Below, piece after piece: positions 46,776-55,201 of a DNA stretch of 64,000 nucleotides. Every line of letters starts with the position of its first letter. The stretch's first letter is position 1. Both the position numbers and the translations under genes were made by a program. The notes beneath the pieces were generated by a model. The model was not told where the DNA came from. It made no database searches and was given only the letters and a program-made list of their open reading frames with translations. The DNA is taken from assembly GCF_025499605.1 (NCBI RefSeq), contig NZ_JAFMVC010000001.1, forward strand, positions 434,001 to 498,000, written 5' to 3'. Source of the stretch: Carboxylicivirga litoralis (lineage in GTDB: Bacteria; Bacteroidota; Bacteroidia; Bacteroidales; Marinilabiliaceae).

Positions 46776-48779
46776 TTACATCTGAGCCATCATGGCTGCA
46801 ATACCTCCACCATTTTTCACATTGGTAAAACCGCGCTGTTGCAACACTTGCATCGCATAGGCCGAGCGCGCTCCAGATGCGCAATACACAATAATTTCCC
46901 TGTCTGTATTATTACCTAAATCAGCCTTACCAGCCATAATATCATCCAATGGAATATTCACAGCATCAGGAAAGGCACCGCTCATAAACTCACCAGGCGT
47001 ACGAACATCGACAATTAATCGAGCCATCTCATCCTGGGTTACGTTCTGGTTACTTTCCACCTCCTGAGCAACCTCTTTCTCACCGAGACTTTTGGCTTCA
47101 ATTGGCAATTGTATGACGTCAATATTCTTAAAACCTACTGACATAGCCTGACGCTGCAATGAGGTATGACCTCCTGAAATGTTATACACCTCATCAAAGC
47201 CTGCACCTTTTAGCGTGCGTAAAGCCTGGTGTCCTTTTTTACCGGTTTCATCATAAACAATTACTGGCACACCTTTAGGAATAGCCTCCAGATGCTGTGG
47301 CAACATCTCTAATGGCAAGTGATGCGCTCCTTTTAAATTACTCTTTTGATATGCAAAAACATCACGCACATCCAGCACCACCAAACGTTTGCCAACAACA
47401 AACTCATCTAATTCAGATGCCAATAAACTTGGGCTAAAGCCCGATAGCTTGTTTTCAGCGGCGTAAGCGGCCATGTTCATGGCATCATTCGCCGTTCCGA
47501 TTGGAGGTGAGTAGGCAAAGTCCATATCAGCAATCTCTTCTACCTTAATTTTAGCAGCCGCTGCTGTTGCCAACACGTCTAATCGCTTATCTGCACCTTT
47601 ATAACCAGCCGTTTGTCCGCCGAGGACCACACCTGTCTGACGATCGTAAACTACCATCACACTCACGGTTTCAGCACCCGGATAATAGGATGTATGGTGT
47701 TCTTTATGCACCACTACCGCGTCGGCATCAATACCAGCTGCTTTAGCTTGCTTTAGCGACATACCTGTGATACCAGCCACAGCTTCAAATACACGCACTA
47801 CTGAAGTACCAATCGATCCTTTGTAAGCATGCTTACCACCCAAAGCATTTTCTGCAGCAATTCGTCCTTGTCGGTTAGCCGGACCAGCTAAAGGAATACG
47901 TACTTTTTTATTACTCACACGGTGCTCAATCTCAACCATATCACCGGCTGCAAAGATATCTTTATCGGATGTTTGCAGGTACTCATCCACCAACAAACCT
48001 CCTGCTTCACCTATCTCAAGGCCGGCATCTATAGCCAGTTGCAAAGTTGGGCGTACACCAATAGATAGCAACACCATATCGGCATCCAATTTCTCACCAG
48101 TATCAAGCTCTACAGAGTTATCATTAATTTTAACCACTCCTTTCTCTGTGTGTACACCAACACCGTATGAATGCAACTCTCGGGTAATGAAACCTGCTGT
48201 TTCGGCATCCATCAACGACATCACGTGTGGCATTTTTTCCACCACATGTACTTTCAAACCTCTTTTAACAAGAGCTTCCACCATCTCTAACCCAATAAAA
48301 CCGCCACCAACTACTACAGCTGTCTTTGGTTCATTATTATTCAGATGATTATCAATCTTGTCCATATCATCCAAAGTCCATAAGCTAAATACATGGTCGT
48401 TATCTGCTCCTGGCAAATCGGGTTGAATTGGGCGACCCCCCTGGGCCAAAATCAGTTTAGTATATTCGTATTGTTTTTTACTTCCATCTCGAGTATCCAG
48501 TGCATTAACAGTGTGCCCTTCCTTATCGATAGAAGCTACTACGGTATTAACATGCACATCTACATTGTATTGCTCCTTAAAACTTTCAGGGCTTTGCAAT
48601 ATTAAGCTCGAACGATTCTTAATATCTCCTGCGATATAATAAGGTAATCCACAGTTGGCAAATGAAACATCAGGCCCAGCCTCCAGCATGGTTATTTGTG
48701 CATCTGGTGAAATACGTCGTGCTTTTGCTGCTGCTGTAGCTCCTGCAGCAACCCCTCCGATAATGACAATCTTTTCCAT
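46776..48779 (-). CDS. CoA-disulfide-reductase-like flavoprotein with two rhodanese domains
   Basis: A 667-residue cytoplasmic protein. Residues 1-440 are an FAD/NAD(P)-dependent pyridine-nucleotide-disulfide oxidoreductase of the CoADR/NADH-peroxidase group: FAD site VIIGGVAAGATAAAKARR (5-22), active Cys43 in SFANCGLPYYIAGD, NAD site VVVGGGFIGLEMVEAL. Residues about 448-545 are a rhodanese domain whose active loop reads YDETGKKG, with no Cys, so likely inactive. Residues about 580-667 are a second rhodanese with Cys633 (YCASGARSAYAM). Probably reduces CoA- or thiol-persulfides. First gene of the operon with the small rhodanese; a CRP-like operator lies upstream. Confidence 0.92.
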   Translation of the reverse strand: MEKIVIIGGVAAGATAAAKARRISPDAQITMLEAGPDVSFANCGLPYYIAGDIKNRSSLILQSPESFKEQYNVDVHVNTVVASIDKEGHTVNALDTRDGSKKQYEYTKLILAQGGRPIQPDLPGADNDHVFSLWTLDDMDKIDNHLNNNEPKTAVVVGGGFIGLEMVEALVKRGLKVHVVEKMPHVMSLMDAETAGFITRELHSYGVGVHTEKGVVKINDNSVELDTGEKLDADMVLLSIGVRPTLQLAIDAGLEIGEAGGLLVDEYLQTSDKDIFAAGDMVEIEHRVSNKKVRIPLAGPANRQGRIAAENALGGKHAYKGSIGTSVVRVFEAVAGITGMSLKQAKAAGIDADAVVVHKEHHTSYYPGAETVSVMVVYDRQTGVVLGGQTAGYKGADKRLDVLATAAAAKIKVEEIADMDFAYSPPIGTANDAMNMAAYAAENKLSGFSPSLLASELDEFVVGKRLVVLDVRDVFAYQKSNLKGAHHLPLEMLPQHLEAIPKGVPVIVYDETGKKGHQALRTLKGAGFDEVYNISGGHTSLQRQAMSVGFKNIDVIQLPIEAKSLGEKEVAQEVESNQNVTQDEMARLIVDVRTPGEFMSGAFPDAVNIPLDDIMAGKADLGNNTDREIIVYCASGARSAYAMQVLQQRGFTNVKNGGGIAAMMAQM

Positions 48780-48829
48780 ATTGATTATATTTTTTGTTTG
48801 TTTTTTCTCCTTAACGAATAATTCGGAGG

Positions 48830-48837
48830 CAAAACTA
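48830..48837 (-). promoter_or_regulatory. -7 promoter box of the persulfide operon
   Basis: The - strand reads TAGTTTTG, an exact TAnnTTTG match, about 50 bp upstream of the flavoprotein start. A start of transcription near 48823 is expected. Confidence 0.5.
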
Positions 48838-48858
48838 ATGCCACAAAAAAGACTGTTT

Positions 48859-48874
48859 TGTGCCTATTGTCACA
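48859..48874. promoter_or_regulatory. CRP/FNR-family operator
   Basis: TGTGC-N6-TCACA differs from the CRP consensus TGTGA-N6-TCACA by one base, and flanking TT/AA extend the palindrome. Its centre lies about 43 bp from the expected transcription start, the class II activator position. The Crp/Fnr gene at 49039-49677 is the closest candidate regulator. Confidence 0.6.
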
Positions 48875-49038
48875 TAAGAGAATTTTAGTGAGGAGTCTGA
48901 AAATATTGAGAAAAGAAATCCGATTAGTGTAACGTTTTACACCTTGTAAAAGAAGAAGATAAATAAATATTGTAATACTGACAGTTCTATCAATTAGGCG
49001 AATCAGCGATTCAACAAATAAACATTTCAGCTATAAAC

Positions 49039-49677
49039 CTACAACCCAATCAACTCAATTTTATTTCGAGATAAACGAATCTTGCCCAATTTTTCAAGCT
49101 GCTTAAGAAGACGTGAAATAACCTCACGGGAGGTGTGCAGGTCATCAGCTATTTCCTGGTGAGTACCAAGTAGGGTGTTTGTATTTCGTTCCTCAGATAA
49201 TTGTATCAAATAGTCGACTAAACGCTCATCCATCTTTTTAAAGGCGATACTGTCAACAGTATTCAGCAGTTCTTCAAATCGCAAACGGTAGGATTGCATA
49301 ATAAAACTGCGCCAACCTTTATATTTCTTCATCCAGTCTTCCATACAGCGGATGGGCACCATAATGGCTGTAACCTTCTCAATAACGGTTGCCCGCACTT
49401 CGCTTCTGGCCTGTTCCATGCAACACGATAAAGTAGAGGCGCAGGTATCTCCTCCATTTAAATAATAAAGTAGTATTTCGTTACCGGCACTGTCCTCTCG
49501 AACCACTTTAATCACACCTTCAATCAAAAGGGGCATGGCCACCACATCATCGCCAATCTCAATGAAATTATTGCCGGCTTTCAGGGTTTTAGTCGTGCAA
49601 TACCGCTCCATCTCTACCAAAAGTGATGGTTCTATTAATATTGGAAATTTCTGCTTAATAATTTCTTTTATATCCAT
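49039..49677 (-). CDS. Crp/Fnr family regulator with cysteine-rich sensor domain
   Basis: A 212-residue regulator: cyclic-nucleotide-binding-like beta-roll (about 20-130), long dimerisation helix (about 120-150), and C-terminal winged helix (about 165-205; THQEIADDLHTSREVISRLL). The sensor has cysteines at 27, 79, 85, 86 and 111, with CASTLSCC in the loop where cAMP contacts normally sit, suggesting redox or sulfur sensing rather than cAMP. Spacing differs from the FNR iron-sulfur ligand pattern. It lies between the phosphoesterase-barrel gene (26 bp upstream) and the persulfide operon it may control. Confidence 0.92.
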   Translation of the reverse strand: MDIKEIIKQKFPILIEPSLLVEMERYCTTKTLKAGNNFIEIGDDVVAMPLLIEGVIKVVREDSAGNEILLYYLNGGDTCASTLSCCMEQARSEVRATVIEKVTAIMVPIRCMEDWMKKYKGWRSFIMQSYRLRFEELLNTVDSIAFKKMDERLVDYLIQLSEERNTNTLLGTHQEIADDLHTSREVISRLLKQLEKLGKIRLSRNKIELIGL

Positions 49678-49703
49678 TGCCCAGTTTTTACACGAAGATA
49701 ATT

Positions 49704-52700
49704 CTAAAAATTATATGACATCCTGAAACTGAAATAATGACCTTCTTTCGTATAGGAATAATAAGGTTGCATCATAATCATTTCAAGCACATCCATCCAC
49801 ATGCCAACTGTCTGGCTATGGTGCCAGGTATCTGAACTTTCACCACTAAGCCAAACACGGCCTACATCGAAACCGCTCAACACACCAATATCCATTGGCA
49901 GATAGCGGTTATCCCAATCGATAAGTTGCAAACGTAAATCCAGGTTCTCAAAAAACACCTGCTCGCCACGAAAACGATTATTTCGGAAACCTCTTAAATT
50001 GGTGCGGTTACCCAAATTTGGATATTGATAAAACTGAGCATCTCCACTAATAGATTGGTAACCTATATTATTGGCCAACACCAGTTGCGGATGATTGGCT
50101 ATGGTTAAATAAGCCTGCATATTGGTTCCAAATGTCCATAATACATTCGTATTGGTCACATCGTCCTGATAACTTAATGACGCATTAAAACGAATACCAT
50201 TGGTAGGTTTCAACTCCCGATCGACATAATTGATGCTGTAATCAATTTTAGCTCCAACAAAACTATGCCTTTCTAATTCAGCTTCGGTAAAACCGAGTAT
50301 CGGGTCTTGCCCCACTCGACCATCAGTATCTTCAATACGGACCGACTCAAAGGTAGGCCCAAACTTAAAATTGATATACGAATTACGACTCTGGAAACTA
50401 ATCAATGGCTCTATTCGATAGGCACGTTTACGCACCCAATTGTATTGCTTTTTAAGGTCATAATTAACCGACTCATTACCATAGCCAAAGAAGTTTTCTA
50501 TACTCGGATAGTCGATATGAAGCGAAGGGTGAAAATCCACATTCTTCACCAAGTCAGGGAAATGACCTTCGTACATCACCATGAAGGCATCCTGGCTTCC
50601 GGGAGCCACCAGAGCCGCCACCATCTGTTTGGATTTGTATGGTTCGTTACGCCAACCATGACGGGTCCATGAGTGTGTTAAGCCTAACCAAATTCCATCA
50701 TCTAAAGTATAACCTCCACGTAAAAATGGCAGATTGGTGTTGTATTTAAAGCCATAGCGATCGTACTCATTCACATCAACATCATCAGATGTTTTGTCTT
50801 TAATATTCCTACCTACTAATTCAATCCCTTCAATGGTATCGTATGCATAAATTGCCTTGGCATCAGACGTATTGATGATTTTATCATCGTCTTCACCACC
50901 AATGATTCGAATTTTGATTGCCTTGTTATCGGCTCCAGAAACAATAAACTTATCATCACCACGCAAACCATATAAGCGTACTTCTTTTGTTTCATCAGGG
51001 GTAAACATACGTGAATACTTTAGTAAATCACCCTTTGATTTGCGCTCAACAAAGTATTTCACTTCTACTTTCCCATCTTCAAAACGCTTAATTTCAAACC
51101 GGTCATCATCATCTGTAGCAGACACCTCCACTTCGGCACTTAAAAAATCGTATAATTTGCGACTGATTTTAAGCATATTACCCCGACGTTCCTTCAATAA
51201 GGCAATCACTTCTTTATTTTGTTCTCTCACCTCCGGAGGCAAACCCCAAAGTGCCGAATCAATAACTTCATCCGTCATATTGGCTTGCAGCTGTTTGGTG
51301 ATGCGCTCCCACTCACTCCACTCTAAATCATTAAGGAAGTAACGGTCGAAATAGCGCGCATTAAATGACAAATATTTGACATCGCGCACATCACCTTTCA
51401 TGGTTTTAAACTTCTTCAAAAGAAAAGTAGACACATACACCGGAATCACACCTTCGAACTTATAAAATACCTGGTCACGATCGCGCGGAATTGGTCGGTA
51501 AATGGTCCGCTCCTCTTCCTCAAAACTGGCCCATCGCCACTGGTCATCATGCCTGTCCCAATCGTGAATAAACAAGTCGAACAATCGCGACTTTAATACC
51601 CATTCCTGGTCGACAAAGTGTGTTTTCTTCTCGCGCAGATTCTCCAATAAATCCGTGTAACCAATAATATTTTCTGAATTTCCAAAATAGTCAGCATCGC
51701 TCCAATCGCCCGATGGACGTTGTTCTAATAAATACACTTCCTCGGGAAAAAAAGCATTGTAACTACCCAATCCACGCTGGTGCTTTAAGTACACCAGCTC
51801 AGGCTGCGTCGAATACACACCAGCCGCTTCTGATAAGGAAGGAATCATCAAAGCTCCATAAGGGTGACTGGCCGAATTCTGATCCTTCATAATATTTAAG
51901 GCTTTCAAATCGGCAAACTTAGCATCAACCAACCTGGTATAATCCTTATTAATTGATCGTAAAATATACTGCTGACCATTCGCCTTTTCCATCCGTAATG
52001 AATTGGACGACATACCGCCACCTTTTTTGATAGGTGTTAATCCGCCATGTTTTGTTTCTAAAGCAATCAGTGGCATTTTCACATTGGTGGCCCACATACT
52101 CCGATACTGCTCACCCAAGAAAAACTTCATGGTTTTACTGCCTTCAAACACGGTATTGGCGGCTACTATCGTGTCTTTTCTTGTTAGTGCCGGATAAACT
52201 TGCTCTGTTTTTCTGCTGCCAGCACGTGGCGTCCGCATTTGCTTACGATATTCCAAAACAGGTTCTACATCAAAATCACTAACGGTATAATATTCAATCC
52301 AGGCTTCAGAGTTTTTATAGAAATCAATTTTGACATAACCACGTTCTTCACGCGTAAAATCAGCTTCACCTCCGGCAGCGGCGTACGTTACCTTACTACC
52401 CGAACCGCTGATTACCTGCTTTATTTCATCCTCATCAAAGTATTGCAGGTTATGCTCGTGCCCCGATGCAAAAGTGACATTCACATCCCATTTTTCAGCC
52501 ACATCAAATAAACCTTCAACCAAATCCTGATACAAATGATTACTCAAATCCTGCACCGAACCTGTTGTTTGTCGGAATATGGGATAAACCGAACCTATGA
52601 CAGGCAGTGGAATCCACATACTATTGTTTAGCTCATGCAAAGGGAAAACGTGATGCTTAAATGCAAAATAACCGCCATGTGTTCCATTACTCATTAGCGG

Positions 52701-53408
52701 ATGATGCATAAAAACGATTATCTCATCATTTTTATAATTCATGAATATCTCCTCCATTCGCACCAACAAATCTCCACGTGTTTTAATATCGCATCCTCTG
52801 TTCATCTTCTTCTCCACCTCCCAGTCTTGCAACCACCATTGAGAATCAACAAATACGTACACCAGGTCTTTATCAACCTTCACCACTTTGGGGTCGCCAC
52901 AACCATCGCCCGGATAAAAGCGCACTTTCTTATCCACTAAACTATCTCCAAAAGCCTCAACAAATTTCTCCTGACGCTTAATGCGTTTTAACCCACCTTT
53001 CTTCCCTTTTTTCCAATCGTGATTACCGGCAATAAAATATGTGTTTCCACTGGCTGTTTTAGCCAATTTCAGCTGAGCAAAAAGAATTTGTTCACTCTGC
53101 ACCCTCTCTTCTCGCTTTTTCGACGGTAATCCTAATGGATAAATATTATCACCCAAAAACACTAAATCACTTGGTGCTTCTAATGTCGCCAAATGCCTTT
53201 GAACAGCCGTCAAAACAAAGTTTTGTCCACTCACTTTATCATCGAGTTGTCCGGCATCACCAATTAAAAAAACTGTACGAATTGGCTTGGCAATATTCTT
53301 ATTCTCGTAACGCCTCCAATCTTTTTCGTCCGCACTATAATAGGGAGCTTTAGCTGTAGAGCATCCCATCAATAAGACACAAAAAGCATATGTCAGATAC
53401 TTTTTCAT
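49704..53408 (-). CDS. Metallophosphoesterase fused to kinase-like segment and Omp85-like barrel
   Basis: A 1234-residue lipoprotein-type protein (LLMGC, Cys16). Residues 45-370 are a metallophosphoesterase with all metal-site strings: GDAG (50), GDN (86), GNHD (128), HH (235) and GHEH (316). Residues about 455-755 have a Gly-rich loop (GGLTPIKKGGGMSSN), a YILRSINKD strand, HDWDRHDDQWRW (615-626) and PRDRDQVFY (641-649), reminiscent of HxDRxxN and DxG loops of Fam20/CotH-type kinases. Residues 755-885 are beta-rich with GDDKFIVSG and GGEDDDKI. Residues 890-1234 form a BamA/TamA-like barrel ending FSFRMSYNF. Start ATG 53408 overlaps the upstream stop as TAATG. The barrel and phosphoesterase calls are solid; the kinase idea is inference. 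Confidence 0.85.
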   Translation of the reverse strand: MKKYLTYAFCVLLMGCSTAKAPYYSADEKDWRRYENKNIAKPIRTVFLIGDAGQLDDKVSGQNFVLTAVQRHLATLEAPSDLVFLGDNIYPLGLPSKKREERVQSEQILFAQLKLAKTASGNTYFIAGNHDWKKGKKGGLKRIKRQEKFVEAFGDSLVDKKVRFYPGDGCGDPKVVKVDKDLVYVFVDSQWWLQDWEVEKKMNRGCDIKTRGDLLVRMEEIFMNYKNDEIIVFMHHPLMSNGTHGGYFAFKHHVFPLHELNNSMWIPLPVIGSVYPIFRQTTGSVQDLSNHLYQDLVEGLFDVAEKWDVNVTFASGHEHNLQYFDEDEIKQVISGSGSKVTYAAAGGEADFTREERGYVKIDFYKNSEAWIEYYTVSDFDVEPVLEYRKQMRTPRAGSRKTEQVYPALTRKDTIVAANTVFEGSKTMKFFLGEQYRSMWATNVKMPLIALETKHGGLTPIKKGGGMSSNSLRMEKANGQQYILRSINKDYTRLVDAKFADLKALNIMKDQNSASHPYGALMIPSLSEAAGVYSTQPELVYLKHQRGLGSYNAFFPEEVYLLEQRPSGDWSDADYFGNSENIIGYTDLLENLREKKTHFVDQEWVLKSRLFDLFIHDWDRHDDQWRWASFEEEERTIYRPIPRDRDQVFYKFEGVIPVYVSTFLLKKFKTMKGDVRDVKYLSFNARYFDRYFLNDLEWSEWERITKQLQANMTDEVIDSALWGLPPEVREQNKEVIALLKERRGNMLKISRKLYDFLSAEVEVSATDDDDRFEIKRFEDGKVEVKYFVERKSKGDLLKYSRMFTPDETKEVRLYGLRGDDKFIVSGADNKAIKIRIIGGEDDDKIINTSDAKAIYAYDTIEGIELVGRNIKDKTSDDVDVNEYDRYGFKYNTNLPFLRGGYTLDDGIWLGLTHSWTRHGWRNEPYKSKQMVAALVAPGSQDAFMVMYEGHFPDLVKNVDFHPSLHIDYPSIENFFGYGNESVNYDLKKQYNWVRKRAYRIEPLISFQSRNSYINFKFGPTFESVRIEDTDGRVGQDPILGFTEAELERHSFVGAKIDYSINYVDRELKPTNGIRFNASLSYQDDVTNTNVLWTFGTNMQAYLTIANHPQLVLANNIGYQSISGDAQFYQYPNLGNRTNLRGFRNNRFRGEQVFFENLDLRLQLIDWDNRYLPMDIGVLSGFDVGRVWLSGESSDTWHHSQTVGMWMDVLEMIMMQPYYSYTKEGHYFSFRMSYNF

Positions 53409-54283
53409 TATTTGAGTTCATTAAACTTTAGCAAACGCCCTTTACGCCCTTTCCCTTCAGATGCGATAAACAGGTTATTATCTGCATCAAAGCAAATCCC
53501 TTCAGGTTGAGGCAATGCGCTTATATCTAAAAAAACAAGATATTCGATTTGTTGTTGCTGATTGACCACCACCAACAAACTTCCTCGTGCCGATAAGATG
53601 TAATAATGACGGCTAACGGGATGAATAGCAATACCAGATGGTGAGAAGCGCTTTAGGCGCCACTTTTGTTGACTTTCGAGTTGAAGTTTCTCGCCTAAAT
53701 CTTCAAGGTCATCAATATCTATTTCTACAACCGGTTCCTCTTTCAGCTTTTCTTTATCCAGGGAATATTGGTAAACAGCCTTTTTCCTTCTTTTCTCATC
53801 CAGAGGTAAGCCTTTGCAGGCTATCAGCAGGCAATGCGTATGCGCATCATAACAAAGTCCCTCTGCATCGTTCTTCGATTTCAGAGTTGTTTCAATCTCC
53901 TTTGTTTTACCCTTTGAGCGATTATATCGAAAGAGTTTCCCATTGCTTTTCAAAACGTAGATGTGCTTACCTACTTGAGCGATGCCTTCGTAATCTCCGT
54001 TCTTATGAAATTCGTAGAGTTTTTGTCCACTATCGGTTCGTTCTTCTACCTGGTAAATATGTCCCTTTTCATCGTTGATGGCAATAATTGTGTTTTGAGC
54101 CAGGGCATAATCGAGCCCTGAAATTTCCTGGAGATCACTATTTAATTCCCATCTATTTGCCGGATGGGCATAATCATAAGAAATGCTTGTTGCCTCCGCA
54201 ATTTCAACCACCTGGCTTCCAATACCAGTGCACGAACACATCAATAATAACAAAGCCAATAATCGACTTCCGGTCTTTAACAT
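53408..54283 (-). CDS. SdiA-regulated-type beta-propeller lipoprotein
   Basis: Start ATG 54283 gives a lipoprotein signal (SRLLALLLLMCSC) and 291 residues; ATG 54328 is also in frame. The mature part resembles the SdiA-regulated (PF06977) beta-propeller family: LQEISGLDYALAQNTIIAIND, GDYEGIAQVGKHIYVLKSNG, KNDAEGLCYDAHTHCLLIACK, SGIAIHPVSRHYYILS and PEGICFDADNNLFIASEG are successive blades. The stop codon shares a base with the start of the phosphoesterase-barrel gene (TAATG), so the two proteins are probably made in fixed ratio and work together. Catalytic function not known. Confidence 0.85.
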   Translation of the reverse strand: MLKTGSRLLALLLLMCSCTGIGSQVVEIAEATSISYDYAHPANRWELNSDLQEISGLDYALAQNTIIAINDEKGHIYQVEERTDSGQKLYEFHKNGDYEGIAQVGKHIYVLKSNGKLFRYNRSKGKTKEIETTLKSKNDAEGLCYDAHTHCLLIACKGLPLDEKRRKKAVYQYSLDKEKLKEEPVVEIDIDDLEDLGEKLQLESQQKWRLKRFSPSGIAIHPVSRHYYILSARGSLLVVVNQQQQIEYLVFLDISALPQPEGICFDADNNLFIASEGKGRKGRLLKFNELK

Positions 54284-54391
54284 CTTCACTATTTCATCTT
54301 CTTTCATCAAAGAAAGATAAGAAATCATTTAAAAACTATAAATCATTCCTGAAGCCGCAAAAACGACGTGTGAAGTAAAATGCTTAACACT

Positions 54392-55063
54392 CTATAGCAA
54401 ACCAACCAAAAAAACACCAATGCTGATAAAAAAAGCGATTAAGAACACATTGTATGACCATTGTAACAATTGATACTTACAAAGCGTGTAATGATTGAGC
54501 ATAAAACTGGCTCGCACCTGGTTGCCAATTTGCAAATCCTGATTACGGACCACCGCATCCATTGAGCTTTCATATTCTTCAAGGCTTACACGTTTCATCA
54601 TCATAAAACTGTTGTGCTTAAAATCGGGATACTTTTCCTTCATCTCGCGGTGATACTTGAACAAGCGATGAATATAGGCACCAATTGGACTGGCTGTTAA
54701 TAAAGACAATACAAGCGAAACACCGCTGCCAATTAACAATACGATTCCAATTTTATTGCCATTATTGATGTACAAATCCATTTTTTGACTAAACACAATG
54801 AGTAATGAAATGATGGCCGTATTGATGCGAACCATTATCATCGCTTTTCTATCCGCCATGGTCATACGATTGATGAGCATGCGAAAATGATTTCGATAAA
54901 ACGTTTGAAGAGCTTTTCGTGGCTCTTGTTTCGTATCATATGTCTTCCGTTTCTTTTTATTCTTCTTTTTTTGGTCTTCAACTACACCTACTTCTTTATC
55001 CTTAACCACAACATCGTTATACAATTCATATTCGATGGCATCTTGGGTAAAATCGTTATTCAT
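54392..55063 (-). CDS. Pycsar-effector-like membrane protein (DUF5706-type)
   Basis: A 223-residue protein: acidic then Lys-rich cytoplasmic region (1-60), ADRKA with the following helix (70-93), second helix (105-123) and third helix (203-221), with a helical stretch between about 130 and 200. The AD-x-K-A pattern before the first membrane helix, with the spacing of the helices, matches the Pycsar transmembrane effector family (PF18967). In Pycsar defence, a pyrimidine cyclase makes cCMP or cUMP and the membrane effector disrupts the envelope. No cyclase gene lies within reach, so it is an orphan or has a non-defence role. It has its own promoter and palindrome. Confidence 0.75.
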   Translation of the reverse strand: MNNDFTQDAIEYELYNDVVVKDKEVGVVEDQKKKNKKKRKTYDTKQEPRKALQTFYRNHFRMLINRMTMADRKAMIMVRINTAIISLLIVFSQKMDLYINNGNKIGIVLLIGSGVSLVLSLLTASPIGAYIHRLFKYHREMKEKYPDFKHNSFMMMKRVSLEEYESSMDAVVRNQDLQIGNQVRASFMLNHYTLCKYQLLQWSYNVFLIAFFISIGVFLVGLL

Positions 55064-55069
55064 ATTATA

Positions 55070-55087
55070 TATCTATATATTTAGATA
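55070..55087. promoter_or_regulatory. Palindrome over the start site of the Pycsar-like gene
   Basis: TATCTA-N6-TAGATA is a perfect 6-bp-arm palindrome between the -7 box and the start codon, where transcription should begin. It could be a repressor operator, but AT-richness makes chance possible. Confidence 0.4.
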
Positions 55088-55120
55088 CAAATATATAAAA
55101 TAATCCATCATCCAAACAAA
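55088..55120 (-). promoter_or_regulatory. Promoter of the Pycsar-like gene
   Basis: On the - strand TTTG (55120-55117), 21 bases of spacer, then TATATTTG (55095-55088): a full -33/-7 Bacteroidota match. Confidence 0.6.
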
Positions 55121-55160
55121 TATCACTTCTCTGCCATCGATATATCAATAAAAACTTACC

Positions 55161-55168
55161 TAAATTTG
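55161..55168 (+). promoter_or_regulatory. -7 promoter box of the ThrE-type gene
   Basis: TAAATTTG fits TAnnTTTG, 33 bp upstream of the start codon. The -33 element is unclear. Confidence 0.5.
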
Positions 55169-55201
55169 CACTTAAATAATAAAGCCTAACAAATTCCAAA
55201 A

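Noticed and set aside
54392-55063. A complete Pycsar defence system
   Set aside because: No pyrimidine cyclase or other nucleotide cyclase gene is adjacent; neighbours are a propeller lipoprotein and an exporter.
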